Source: Candidatus Melainabacteria bacterium (GTDB lineage: Bacteria > Cyanobacteriota > Vampirovibrionia > Obscuribacterales > Obscuribacteraceae). Taken from it: a DNA stretch of 33,794 nt. The position numbers and the translations under genes were made by a program. The stretch lies in assembly GCA_013288645.1 (NCBI GenBank), contig JABDBL010000027.1:1-33794 (forward strand), given 5' to 3'. Under the pieces are notes generated by a model. That model was not told where the DNA came from, ran no database searches, and worked only from the letters and a program-made list of their open reading frames with translations. Below are positions 8,631-17,723 of the stretch, piece after piece (the first letter of the stretch is position 1; every line of letters begins with the position of its first letter).

Positions 8631-10058
8631 GTGAAAGACATGTCAAATTCCTTTATATCATCGCTAATTCGACGTACACCGGCTCAATCAATAGTCCCCG
8701 AGATAGGTTACACAAGAAACTTAGGTTGGCTTATGCTTACCGCTCTGGGCATCGGTGCCACTGTTGGTGCAGGCATATTCGCTATGCCCGGGATGATCGC
8801 ACGCAAAGCTGGTCCAGCAGGAATTCTTTCTTTCTTAATAACTGGTCTTGTAATCTTAACTGTAGCTATTTGTTATGAAAAATTTTCTCGTTTGGTTCCT
8901 CATGGTGTTTCAGCCTACAGCTATGTTTACCACTCTATAGGAGAGATTTTTGCCTGGGTTGTCGCTTTCGGACTTTTTCTTGAATATAGTTTCGGTTCAT
9001 CAGCGGTAGCTATTGCCTGGTCAGAATATTTGAAAAAAGCCTTAGGCTTCACTTTGCCACCGTTTTGGTGCGGTCCAACCACCGTAAACGGCGAAACTCA
9101 TTTTGGTATCAACATTATTGCTTTTGCCGTCATTGTAGCTGTAACAGTGATCCTTATTCTCGGCGGACTAAATAAGTCAGCTAAATTAAATTTCCTCTTA
9201 GTTTGCTTAAAATTGTCACTACTAGCTATCTTCCTAGTTGTAGGCATTCGCCATATTAATACTTCTTTTTGGACGCCATTTTTTCCTAAGGGCGGCGTGG
9301 GTGTTTTACAAGGCGCAGCACTCGCAGTTTTTCCGTACGTAGGTTTCGATGCTCTGTATACTTTCGCCCGGGAGTCTAAAAGCCCAAAAGACACAACCTT
9401 ATCTACCTATTTGTGTGTAGGGATAGTGGCATTTTTGTATATTACCGTAATGGCAGTGGCAACAGGATTAGCCCCTGCTTTTATAAATGGACAACCTAAC
9501 GAAGCTTTTGCTGGAACCGAAGCAGCTGCACCATTGGCAGTGCTACTTAGCAGGGTGGGCGAAGGCTGGACCGCTAAGTTAATTGCTTTAGGAGCGGTGC
9601 TTGGAATATTCAATGTTCTTTTAGTTCTATGTATGGGTGGTCCACGCATATTCCGCAATATGTCTGAAGATGGTCTTCTACCACCGATATTTCAGAAATC
9701 CAATAAAGGTAATCCGATAGTAGGTCTTGTAATAAATGGCGCTGTAATGGGGCTTACTGCTGCTTTTGTGCCATTCGGCGAGATTGCCGACATGATGGTC
9801 TTAGGCACTTTGATAGCCTTTATTTTTGTATGCCTAGGCGCAATAAGACTTAAGCTAGTTCATCCTTCTATCGCCTGGTTTGGCATTTTGGGATGTACGC
9901 TACTAGCTTTCAATCTCAATCCGCTTGTGCTGAAAGTATATTCATTTAGCTGTCCTTTGGGTTTGCTTATTTATTTCCTTTATGGCTATCGCAAGAGCAA
10001 ACTTTCACTAACAATCAGTCCTGGCAACATAAAAGCTACAGAAACCGCCAATAGCTAA
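8631..10058 (+). CDS. APC-superfamily amino-acid permease (cationic-type)
   Basis: This is a 475-residue integral membrane transporter of the amino acid-polyamine-organocation superfamily, probably importing an amino acid by proton symport or exchange. The hallmark first-helix motif GIGATVGAGIFAMPG (unwound TM1, substrate-binding Gly residues) occurs near residue 40, followed by AGPAGILSFLITGL. About 12 hydrophobic segments can be counted. The segment FPYVGFDALYTFARESKSPKD matches TM6 of the CAT/YfnA-like branch (usually FxxYxGFDxxxTxAEExxNP). The start is uncertain: GTG at 8631 or ATG at 8640, neither with a strong RBS. It is convergent with the ArsR-type gene, 26 bp away. Substrate specificity is not resolved. 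Confidence 0.9.
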   Translation: MKDMSNSFISSLIRRTPAQSIVPEIGYTRNLGWLMLTALGIGATVGAGIFAMPGMIARKAGPAGILSFLITGLVILTVAICYEKFSRLVPHGVSAYSYVYHSIGEIFAWVVAFGLFLEYSFGSSAVAIAWSEYLKKALGFTLPPFWCGPTTVNGETHFGINIIAFAVIVAVTVILILGGLNKSAKLNFLLVCLKLSLLAIFLVVGIRHINTSFWTPFFPKGGVGVLQGAALAVFPYVGFDALYTFARESKSPKDTTLSTYLCVGIVAFLYITVMAVATGLAPAFINGQPNEAFAGTEAAAPLAVLLSRVGEGWTAKLIALGAVLGIFNVLLVLCMGGPRIFRNMSEDGLLPPIFQKSNKGNPIVGLVINGAVMGLTAAFVPFGEIADMMVLGTLIAFIFVCLGAIRLKLVHPSIAWFGILGCTLLAFNLNPLVLKVYSFSCPLGLLIYFLYGYRKSKLSLTISPGNIKATETANS

Positions 10059-10084
10059 TGCCTACAGTGCTAATTACAATAATC

Positions 10085-10429
10085 TTAGGATTTGCTATCA
10101 ACTAAATTTTGCTTGGCCTCAATTTTGAATGCTGTAATCAAAGCATCCAATAAATGAGGAAATCTTTCTTCAATGTCTTGCCGACGTAAAGAAGTATAGT
10201 GTTCGCGTCCATCAACTCGAGTATAAATTAGCCCCGCATCACGTAAAACTTTAAAATGATGAGTCATTGTCGACTTGCCCTTGCTAAAAGGTAATTTAAA
10301 TCCACCACAAGTCAATTCTTCGCCTTTGGTCAATTGTTCAATAATACTGAAACGCAAAGGTTCACTGAGAGCGTACAAAATTGCCAAAAGAGAAATGTCT
10401 TCCTTTGATGGATGGTTAAGGTTTTTCAT
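10085..10429 (-). CDS. ArsR-family winged-helix transcriptional regulator
   Basis: This 114-residue DNA-binding protein has the compact ArsR/SmtB fold. A dimerisation helix (ISLLAILYALSEPLRFSIIEQL) is followed by the HTH with recognition helix KSTMTHHFKVLRDAGLIYTR and the wing VDGREHYTSLRRQDIEERFP. The usual alpha-3 metal site ELCVCDL is not present; the equivalent place reads ELTCGGFKLPFSKG. So it probably does not sense metals through that site. It belongs to the small regulators that respond to other signals. It lies 132 bp downstream of polA on the same strand and is convergent with the amino-acid permease. The target is unknown. Confidence 0.85.
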   Translation of the reverse strand: MKNLNHPSKEDISLLAILYALSEPLRFSIIEQLTKGEELTCGGFKLPFSKGKSTMTHHFKVLRDAGLIYTRVDGREHYTSLRRQDIEERFPHLLDALITAFKIEAKQNLVDSKS

Positions 10430-10504
10430 GTCTATGCTCTATTAATGGACTACGTGGGGAACCAGGAAATTGATTTAATCATACACCACATTTGGGCAGA
10501 ATAA

Positions 10505-10542
10505 ACAGACTTTTACGCCCGAAGTTTTGAAATTAAGTCTGT
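10505..10542 (-). repeat. Inverted repeat between polA and the ArsR gene (possible weak terminator)
   Basis: Perfect 8-bp arms ACAGACTT (10505-10512) and AAGTCTGT (10535-10542) flank a 22-nt loop, 20 bp after the polA stop. On the minus strand the structure is followed by TTATT, a poor U-tract. It could be a weak polA terminator or an operator; the long loop argues against an efficient terminator. Confidence 0.3.
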
Positions 10543-10561
10543 GCAAGGATTTGCGATTCTT

Positions 10562-13399
10562 CTATTTAACATCCATCCAGTTGCGGGCAACTCCAACATC
10601 GACTTTCAACGGAACTTTCAATGGCTGATCCAGTAGCATAACGTTTACAACAAGTTCTTTCATCTGTTCCAACTCGCTTTCGGGTACTTCCAAAACAAGT
10701 TCGTCATGCACTTGCAAAATAAGCTTTGATTTAAATTTTGCTTTGTCAATCTCCTCTTCCATAAGAATCATTGCTAATTTCATTAGGTCTGCTGCACTAC
10801 CTTGTAAAGGAGCATTGCATGCGGCTCTTTCGTCGGCTCTCTTAAGAACTTCATTTTTATCGTTGAGAAACTTAAAATAACGTCGCCTTCCCCACAGAGT
10901 CTCGACAAAGCCTTGTTTGCGTGCACCCTCAATTGTGCCTTCCATAAAAGCTTTGACTCTGGAATATCTCTTAAAATATTTTTCAATGAATGCACTGGCC
11001 TCTTTTATAGATACACCAAGGGAAGCCGCTGTGGCAAAAGGTCCTTGCTGATAAATTAAAGCAAAATTTAGCGTTTTACCAACTCGTCGCATGTCAGTTG
11101 TCACTTCCTCTATCGGAACATCAAAAATTTCCCCCGCCGTACGGGCATGAATATCCTGATCCTTTTGGAAAGCATCTATTAATCTCTCATCATTAGACAT
11201 ATGCGCCAAAAGCCTCAACTCAATTTGAGAATAGTCTACCGATAGTAGGTGCCAATTATCCTTGGCAGGAATAAATGCTCGTCGCATGCGGCGACCCAGT
11301 TCAGTACGGATAGGAATATTCTGCAAATTGGGGTTCGAGCTTGAGAGCCTTCCAGTGCTGGTAGTGACTTGATTAAATTCGCCATGTAGCCGCTTATCAA
11401 CATTGGAAACCATCTTAGGCAAAGCATCGACATATGTAGATTTAAGTTTAGTCAATTGCCGATAATCTAGTAGCAACGGAATAATGTGATGCTCATTCCT
11501 TAGAGACTCTAGAACCGAAGCATCAGTGGAGAAACCTGTCTTAGTTTTTGCCTTCGTTTGAAGCCCAAGCTCTTCAAATAACACCTTCTGCAACTGCTGC
11601 GTGGAGTTGATATTAAAAGCATGTCCGGCAAAACTAAATATTTGTTTTTCTAGTTTTGCCAATTCTTCCGCAAGCTCTTTAGCAAATTTTTCCAGATATG
11701 GCAAATCTAAAGATATTCCACGCTGTTCAATTCTCGCTAGCACTTGAGACAACGGCAATTCCATCTTTTGCAAAAGAGATTTTTGCTCATCACTCATATT
11801 GGATAGATAGTAACGTCCTAATTCAAATAAAAGATGCGCATCTTCGAGAGCATATGCCATCGATTGTTCTGAATTTTCTGTAATACCACTTATTGGTTTG
11901 TTTTTTTTAGCGCTTCCCGTTCGGTTGGGCCGCTCTATTATATAATTGAGTTTTCGTACTACTTGATCGTGTAAACCGTGCTTTTCATCAGAAGAACAAA
12001 TATAGCTAGCCAACATCGGATCGACTAATACATTGGTCAGTCGCATATCATCTCTATCTAGTAAATTTAATACACGTTTCAGGTTATATACAATTTTTCC
12101 TATTTTAGCTTCAGTAAAAATCTCTTTTAACTTTTCATTTACTAGCTGCTGATCTAAACCGGGTGTACCCCCTAAGGCAAGAGCTGTTTGGCGAATGGGT
12201 ATATAGGCTGCTCCTTTATCCCAAGCTATAGCATAGCCAAATATATTTGGCTCACCATGCAAAATAGCATCGTTTGATAGAGGCTCCCAAGGCGAAGAAT
12301 TGATCAATAAACTAAACATTTGCTCTTGTCCCAGCCTTTTAATCAGGTCTTCTAATGCCGCCTCTGAATTGATTATTTGCCCCTCTTGCCTTTTTATTTT
12401 TATTCCTGGCACGCTTGGCTCAACTATTTCAGAAGCAGGAGAACTAGTTACTTCTTTCTTCTCTGGCTTTCCGTTGCCGGGTACTTGATGGCCAGCAAAT
12501 TCAATGGAGAAGTTAGCTAGAACTTTAGGTAAACGAGCAGTTAGATTTTTAAATTCTAGCTCTAGAAAAAATTTGGCTAATGACTCTACATCTGGTGGCG
12601 TCAAATGACAATGAGCATAATCAAATTCTATGGGCACCTTATGATCAATAGTAGCTAACCCCTTGCTTTGTCTAGCAACCATCTCACCTTCAATAAGCTT
12701 ACTGCTCAAGGCTTTGGATTTAATTTCATCTATATGCTTATAAACACCATCTAGATCAGCATAACTACTAAGCAATTGCTGAGCAGTTTTTGGACCAATT
12801 CCTCGTATACCTGGGATATTATCTGAAGTATCTCCACAAAGCCCCTTATAATCCGTAATTTGTTCTGGCCAAACACCGAGCTTGTTAAATACCTCTTGCC
12901 GACCGTACTGTTGCAGCCCTCCTTTGCCGGGCATCAATACTTTTATCTTTTGATCCTTACCCTCTATGAGTTGGAAAGCATCTTGATCACCAGTCAAGAT
13001 GAGGACATCAAAACCCTTTCCTTCCGCATCTCTAGCAATAGTGCCAATAACGTCATCCGCTTCATACCCTGCTAATTCATACACCGGCAGTCCTAATCTC
13101 TTTACTCCCTCTTTTATCAAGGGCCATTGGACCGATAAATCATCCGGCATCTCTGCTCGGTTAGCCTTATAGTCTTCAAATTCTATGTGCCTAAAAGTGG
13201 GAGCAGCCATATCGAAAGTTACAGCCAGCATACGTGGTTTGTATCTTTCAATGAGCTCAAATAATGAATTAAAAAAACCAAGGATAGCCCAGGTTGGCAA
13301 ACCCGTTTTTGTTCTTAGACCCGAAGTAAATAAAGCAAAGAATGAACGGAAAGCCAAAGAACTGCCATCTATTAGGACTAGGGTATTATCTTCTTGCAT
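10562..13399 (-). CDS. polA: DNA polymerase I
   Basis: PolA fills gaps and removes RNA primers during Okazaki-fragment maturation and repair. The 945-residue product has three parts. The 5' nuclease domain (about 1-290) contains VLIDGSSLAFRSFFAL, FEDYKANR and GDTSDNIPGIRGIGPKTA. A 3'-5' exonuclease-like domain (about 335-535) follows. The polymerase domain has motif A VDYSQIELR, motif B RRVGKTLNFALIY and motif C QVHDELVLEVPE. In the exonuclease-like domain the metal-binding D-x-E of ExoI is replaced by SLLINSS, and the ExoII Asp is missing (NLKRVL). Only the later Asp residues (DPMLASY, YALEDA) remain, so proofreading is probably lost, as in Bacillus and Thermus enzymes. After motif B the usual YGM is YQQG. 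No strong RBS is seen. It starts 47 bp after the upstream gene. Confidence 0.97.
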   Translation of the reverse strand: MQEDNTLVLIDGSSLAFRSFFALFTSGLRTKTGLPTWAILGFFNSLFELIERYKPRMLAVTFDMAAPTFRHIEFEDYKANRAEMPDDLSVQWPLIKEGVKRLGLPVYELAGYEADDVIGTIARDAEGKGFDVLILTGDQDAFQLIEGKDQKIKVLMPGKGGLQQYGRQEVFNKLGVWPEQITDYKGLCGDTSDNIPGIRGIGPKTAQQLLSSYADLDGVYKHIDEIKSKALSSKLIEGEMVARQSKGLATIDHKVPIEFDYAHCHLTPPDVESLAKFFLELEFKNLTARLPKVLANFSIEFAGHQVPGNGKPEKKEVTSSPASEIVEPSVPGIKIKRQEGQIINSEAALEDLIKRLGQEQMFSLLINSSPWEPLSNDAILHGEPNIFGYAIAWDKGAAYIPIRQTALALGGTPGLDQQLVNEKLKEIFTEAKIGKIVYNLKRVLNLLDRDDMRLTNVLVDPMLASYICSSDEKHGLHDQVVRKLNYIIERPNRTGSAKKNKPISGITENSEQSMAYALEDAHLLFELGRYYLSNMSDEQKSLLQKMELPLSQVLARIEQRGISLDLPYLEKFAKELAEELAKLEKQIFSFAGHAFNINSTQQLQKVLFEELGLQTKAKTKTGFSTDASVLESLRNEHHIIPLLLDYRQLTKLKSTYVDALPKMVSNVDKRLHGEFNQVTTSTGRLSSSNPNLQNIPIRTELGRRMRRAFIPAKDNWHLLSVDYSQIELRLLAHMSNDERLIDAFQKDQDIHARTAGEIFDVPIEEVTTDMRRVGKTLNFALIYQQGPFATAASLGVSIKEASAFIEKYFKRYSRVKAFMEGTIEGARKQGFVETLWGRRRYFKFLNDKNEVLKRADERAACNAPLQGSAADLMKLAMILMEEEIDKAKFKSKLILQVHDELVLEVPESELEQMKELVVNVMLLDQPLKVPLKVDVGVARNWMDVK

Positions 13400-13446
13400 T
13401 TCGTATTGATATTGTAAACTCTGCCAGCAGGCAAAATATAGCTGTT

Positions 13447-15069
13447 TTACTTATTTTGTTTACCATATTTTGCTCTTGGCGTCCAGTTCAGTGCTTCACT
13501 TAACACACGTCCTTCCGCCAAAGAGGGTGCATTTAAATTAAGTATGTTAGCTATTGTAGGCGCTATATCAGCTGGATTACTCGCATTTGCGTATGTACCC
13601 GACTTGAACCAATTTCCATAAATTACTAAAGGCACTTGAGCATCGTAATTGTAAGGTGAACCACATGCAGTACCATTACTTTCGGACGCAAAAGCAAATC
13701 CTGGCTTGGGAATTACATACAATTCTCCGCTGCGTCCCCAAAAATAGCTCCTTTGTATAGAATCTATCTGTGGACCGATGGGCACCTGATTCATAAAAAA
13801 TTGAAAAGCTGTGTAAATTTCTGCTACCCCAGTCACTCTGCCCAATTTGGCAGCCAGTTTTTCCACATCCGGCTGCTTATAAGCACTGTGGTCAATAGCA
13901 GATAAATCAAGGTAAAGATTGGGCGGCGCAAAAGCCTCTACCCAATTTGCCTTCCCTAGTGTTGATGATAACGCAGTGTTTAACTGATTACGAAAAGATG
14001 CAGCTTCAACGATTCCAGCTTCTAAGCCTTGGCTCTTCATGGTATCTGGAGAAGACATGGCTCCATGACCAGCAGTAAATACTATTAAATAATTAGCCGC
14101 CCCTATTCTATTATCCAAAAACTGCAGCAAGTCTGCCAATGAGCGATCAAAACGGCCAACTAATTCATATGCTTCCGGACTAAAAGAACCATAGTTTTTG
14201 CCCACCACCTCAAAAGCCGGAAAACTGATGTTTACTAAGTCAGTCGCATCACCTTGTCCCAAAGATTCTTGTTCTATTGCTTCTTTGGCAAAATCAATTA
14301 GCATTTGATTAGCCCAAGGTGTAGCAATAAATTGTGTATAGAAGCTTTCATCAGCAGCTGAACCACTGCCTATCGACACGGCCCCACTTGACTGCCAATT
14401 CTTACCAAGAAACTTTTCACTATAATGTCTTTCATTGAATTTTTTAACCCAAGCCGGATGTGCCATGCTCGAATGTGTCAAGCTAGCAAAATTGCCAGAA
14501 TGACAATCCCACCAAAATGCTCTGTTTCCAGACTTACCCGCTAACAGCAGAGCATCAGATTGCAAAGCAGAAATACTTACAACTCGGCTAAGACCGTTAG
14601 TCGAGATTTTTAATTCGTCACCAATGGTAGTACCATGTGAATAACTAGTTCCACCGGTAGTTTCCTCGCTGCCGGCAGCGCTGTCTTCTATTAAACTGGC
14701 CTTGACCATTTTGTGTTTGCGTCTGTCATACCATTCGTTGCCCACTATGCCTGTAGACCATGGATAAGCACCGGTAGCAATTACAGCTAAATTACAAGCT
14801 GTCTGATTAGTGGCAGCTGTATAACGACAAGCTGTAAAATTAGCTCCATTATCAAGTAATTGTCTAAATCCATTCGTTTGAAATTTATCTGCACACTGAG
14901 AAAAATAGCTACAAGGAAATTGGTCAGCGACCAAACAGATAATTAACTTTGGCCTTTGACTTGTTGCTGCTATTAACGGCAACTCTATGCCTGAACCGAA
15001 GAAAAACAAAACAGCTATCAAAATTAGAGCCATCGTATTTCTTGCCCTGACAAAATAAACTTCAATCAT
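13447..15069 (-). CDS. Secreted alkaline-phosphatase-superfamily protein, PafA-like, probably degenerate
   Basis: The product has about 540 residues. An N-terminal hydrophobic signal segment (MALILIAVLFFFGSGIELP) follows a short basic stretch, so it is exported. The fold markers of PafA-type alkaline phosphatases are clear: LIICLVADQ with the first metal Asp (D49), GFRQLLDNGANFTACRYTAA, a Thr at the nucleophile place (T90, QTACN), GIVGNEWYDR, and GSPYNYDAQVPLVIYG near the end. Several metal ligands appear replaced: the Asp-x3-His pair (PDYVGH) reads FEVVGK, the Asp of TADHG reads TAGHG, and the C-terminal His positions read ACGSPY/DAQVPL. Catalysis is therefore doubtful; it may be a binding protein. 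A TTG at 15075 is an alternative start. It precedes polA by 47 bp and diverges from the phasin-like gene. Confidence 0.75.
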   Translation of the reverse strand: MIEVYFVRARNTMALILIAVLFFFGSGIELPLIAATSQRPKLIICLVADQFPCSYFSQCADKFQTNGFRQLLDNGANFTACRYTAATNQTACNLAVIATGAYPWSTGIVGNEWYDRRKHKMVKASLIEDSAAGSEETTGGTSYSHGTTIGDELKISTNGLSRVVSISALQSDALLLAGKSGNRAFWWDCHSGNFASLTHSSMAHPAWVKKFNERHYSEKFLGKNWQSSGAVSIGSGSAADESFYTQFIATPWANQMLIDFAKEAIEQESLGQGDATDLVNISFPAFEVVGKNYGSFSPEAYELVGRFDRSLADLLQFLDNRIGAANYLIVFTAGHGAMSSPDTMKSQGLEAGIVEAASFRNQLNTALSSTLGKANWVEAFAPPNLYLDLSAIDHSAYKQPDVEKLAAKLGRVTGVAEIYTAFQFFMNQVPIGPQIDSIQRSYFWGRSGELYVIPKPGFAFASESNGTACGSPYNYDAQVPLVIYGNWFKSGTYANASNPADIAPTIANILNLNAPSLAEGRVLSEALNWTPRAKYGKQNK

Positions 15070-15232
15070 TGTCAATATATTAAGTTAGCCTCTTGTTAAC
15101 GTTAGGGACGGAATAATTCTGTGAACAAAATTGTTAGATTATAGCTTGATTTTCTTTACCTATACTGGGCAAGAATAGCAATACAAACTAAAATTGGTAT
15201 GAAGAGGCAACCACTCTGGAGAATAAATTAAA

Positions 15233-15691
15233 ATGAGCGAACGAATCAAACTTCTAGACAATATGACCGAGCAAATGAATGAAAGAACCAAACTTTTAAA
15301 AAAGGCAGTGCTAACGGGCGTAGGGGCAGGTGCAAACGTTGATCGCGTCAAATCAGCATTGAATGATGCCGTGCAAGATTTAGTAAAAGTGGGCGCCAAC
15401 TTAATGGACGAATTAGAAGAAAAGGGAAAAGTCAAAGCCGATTCAGTTCAAGACTTTCTCAAAAGTTTACAATCGGAAGCTCTTAAAAAGACAAGCGCAG
15501 TAGAAAAACAAGTTTCTTCTAAAGTTACTGTGGGCGTTAAGAAAGCTGTACGAGAGTTGGGCCTCATTACTCAAGAAGATTGGGAAGAAATGTGCGATCG
15601 CCTAAACAATATTGAAGAAGCTCTCGGAGTAACACATGTGGACAGCAACGGCTCTGAAGAGAAACCTCGCCGCCGCAAGAAAAGTCATTAA
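15233..15691 (+). CDS. Phasin-like protein
   Basis: This is a 152-residue, highly charged, almost wholly helical protein. It resembles phasin/PHA-granule-associated family proteins, which coat polyester granules or act as helical scaffolds. Long amphipathic heptads run through residues 1-110 (LLDNMTEQMNERTKLLKKAV, DAVQDLVKVGANLMDELEEK). The typical family end GLITQEDWEEMCDRLNNIEEALG is followed by a basic RRRKKSH tail that may bind DNA or RNA. No PHA synthase gene is in the window, so storage of polyester is not shown. The RBS is a GGAG 11 nt upstream. Its TAA shares three bases with the bioD stop codon of the opposite strand. Confidence 0.65.
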   Translation: MSERIKLLDNMTEQMNERTKLLKKAVLTGVGAGANVDRVKSALNDAVQDLVKVGANLMDELEEKGKVKADSVQDFLKSLQSEALKKTSAVEKQVSSKVTVGVKKAVRELGLITQEDWEEMCDRLNNIEEALGVTHVDSNGSEEKPRRRKKSH

Positions 15692-16359
15692 TAAACTTCC
15701 ACCGGCTTAACAACACAAAATTGATCATCGAAAGCTTCTTGCAAGCTTCTGGCATTTATCGGATTAATTTGTTCTATTTCAGCTAGAACTTTGATTTGGC
15801 CATATTTTTCGATCGCTTGCTTGTTCTCAGAATTTTTTGGGCCATTCATTATTACTCCAACAATAGGTATCTTTTTCTCTTTCAATTTTTCTACTGTTAG
15901 CAAAGTATGATTTATAGTTCCCAAAGTGCTACGAGCCACAATAAGCGCTGGCAGATTGAGATGTTTAATTACATCGATTATAAATAGCGAATCGTTTATA
16001 GGAACTAATAACCCCCCTGCACCTTCTACTATTAAATGCTTCCATTTTTTATCATTAGGCATTTTTATTTTTTCAACATCGATTTCTACTCCTTCCAAAC
16101 GCGCGGCTAAATGCGGCGATACATGATGCTTGAGTAAATAAGTTTCAGGGAAAAAACGCTCATCAGGTAGACCCGTTTTCATTTGCACCCATTCATTGTC
16201 CGTATAATCAACATAGGGTCTTGCCCCTGTTCGTATAGGCTTCCAATAATGTCCTTGCAGTCCAATCATAAGCATTGCTGAAATAACAGTTTTGCCCATT
16301 TCAGTATCTGTAGCAGTGACAAAGAAAGCTCGCGGAAATTCAAATTTTTGCATATACAT
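15688..16359 (-). CDS. bioD: Dethiobiotin synthetase
   Basis: BioD closes the ureido ring of dethiobiotin from 7,8-diaminopelargonate, CO2 and ATP in biotin synthesis. The 223-residue product has the expected length and signatures. The N-terminal P-loop region reads FFVTATDTEMGKT (about residues 12-24). YWKPIRTGARP is the substrate-lysine segment, and HLIVEGAGGLLVPIND is the Mg/ATP-binding EGAGG block. VIMNGPKNSEN is the nucleotide-base segment. One oddity is that the first Gly of the usual GTDTxxGKT is Ala. The gene begins 3 nt after the purA stop (TAAGTAATG), so it is cotranscribed with purA. Other biotin genes are not nearby. Confidence 0.9.
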   Translation of the reverse strand: MYMQKFEFPRAFFVTATDTEMGKTVISAMLMIGLQGHYWKPIRTGARPYVDYTDNEWVQMKTGLPDERFFPETYLLKHHVSPHLAARLEGVEIDVEKIKMPNDKKWKHLIVEGAGGLLVPINDSLFIIDVIKHLNLPALIVARSTLGTINHTLLTVEKLKEKKIPIVGVIMNGPKNSENKQAIEKYGQIKVLAEIEQINPINARSLQEAFDDQFCVVKPVEVY

Positions 16360-16362
16360 TAC

Positions 16363-17709
16363 TTATTGGCTAACTTTAGCAGGACCAGTCACTAACACAC
16401 GCTTTGGTCCATGAATGGGATCTTCGATCACAATTGTATCGCCCCTTTCTGGACCAACACTCACTACAGCAATTGGCACATCTAATTCCCGAGAGAGAAA
16501 CTCAAGATATGAATTAGCTAAATTCGGCAATTCTTTTGCCTGACGGCATTTACGAGTTGATTGCCGCCAGCCCGGCAAATCTTCATATATTGGTTCCAAG
16601 TGTTGAAAAGCGCTTCCGATACTAGGTAATTCGTTATAAATCTGTCCAGTAACAGGATCTTTATAAGCTACGCAAACCTTAATCTGATCAAATTGATCTA
16701 ATACATCTAATTTGGTGATTGCTAAACAATCTAAACCATTTACCCTCACAGCATACCGTCCAAGCACACAATCGAACCAACCGCAACGACGAGGGCGACC
16801 CGTCGTAGTACCAACTTCAGCCCAGGCTGTGCCTGTTTGTCTGAGCTGTTCGCCAATTTCTCCTGTTTGTTCGGTAGGAAATGGTCCTTCCCCCACGCGA
16901 GTTGAATAAGCTTTGGCTACACCTATTACTCTATCAATCATTGTTGGCCCTACACCTGCACCTACACAGGCTCCACCGGCAGATGGACTCGAGCTCGTTA
17001 CATAAGGGTAGGTTCCATGATCAAGATCAAGCAAAGTTCCTTGCGCGCCCTCAAATAAGATATTTTTCTTTTCTTGTACTGCCTTAAATATAATAGCTGC
17101 GGTATCGACAACATATTTGGATAGTGCTCGGCCATACGCTGCATATTCCTCTAAAATTGCTTGTGCATTCAAGGGCGGTAAATTATAGAGGCGTTCTAAA
17201 ATTATATTTTTGCGTGGTAACAACCAGTCAAGTTTTGCCTGCAAAACTTTTGCGTCTAATAGATCTTCAAGCCTAATACCACTGCGAGCGCACTTATCAG
17301 CATAGGTTGGACCAATGCCACGTTTTGTTGTGCCAATTTTTGCTTCCCCGCGACTTTCCTCTTCAGCCTCATCTAGCATTAAATGATAGGGCATAGTTAC
17401 ATGCGCGTGTGCGGATACTCTAAGCCCCGAATCGTCTAATCCCTGGCTAAGGATGTGTTCGATCTCAGTAATTAATGCCTTAGGATCAATGACCATACCC
17501 GGGCTTAAGACACAAATCGTACCGGGATAAAGAATACCAGATGGTATGAGGTGAAATTTGTATGTTTTATCACCTAGAGTCACAGTGTGCCCAGCATTAC
17601 AGCCGCCTTGATAACGAACCACCACATCAGCATTTTTAGCCAATAAATCTGTTATTTTGGCCTTGCCTTCATCGCCAAACTGTGAGCCTACAACAATTAC
17701 ATTCGCCAA
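16363..17709 (-). CDS. purA: Adenylosuccinate synthetase
   Basis: PurA joins IMP and aspartate using GTP, the first committed step to AMP. The 448-residue product shows all main blocks: GTP-binding N-terminus with [14 protein letters not shown], the IMP site [46 protein letters not shown] and [14 protein letters not shown]. The normally invariant QWGDEGKGK reads QFGDEGKAK, with two substitutions in the GTP-loop signature. Overall it resembles cyanobacterial PurA ([30 protein letters not shown]). The start is TTG: a GAGGAG lies 8 nt upstream, and the N-terminus MANVIVVG fits the family. bioD follows after 3 nt. Confidence 0.97.
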   Translation of the reverse strand: MANVIVVGSQFGDEGKAKITDLLAKNADVVVRYQGGCNAGHTVTLGDKTYKFHLIPSGILYPGTICVLSPGMVIDPKALITEIEHILSQGLDDSGLRVSAHAHVTMPYHLMLDEAEEESRGEAKIGTTKRGIGPTYADKCARSGIRLEDLLDAKVLQAKLDWLLPRKNIILERLYNLPPLNAQAILEEYAAYGRALSKYVVDTAAIIFKAVQEKKNILFEGAQGTLLDLDHGTYPYVTSSSPSAGGACVGAGVGPTMIDRVIGVAKAYSTRVGEGPFPTEQTGEIGEQLRQTGTAWAEVGTTTGRPRRCGWFDCVLGRYAVRVNGLDCLAITKLDVLDQFDQIKVCVAYKDPVTGQIYNELPSIGSAFQHLEPIYEDLPGWRQSTRKCRQAKELPNLANSYLEFLSRELDVPIAVVSVGPERGDTIVIEDPIHGPKRVLVTGPAKVSQ

Positions 17710-17723
17710 ACTTCATACTCCTC

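Noticed and set aside
10449-10457. Nonamer ACTACGTGG shared with the intergenic region at 20078-20086
   Set aside because: Nine bases with no extended similarity is expected by chance in a window of this size.
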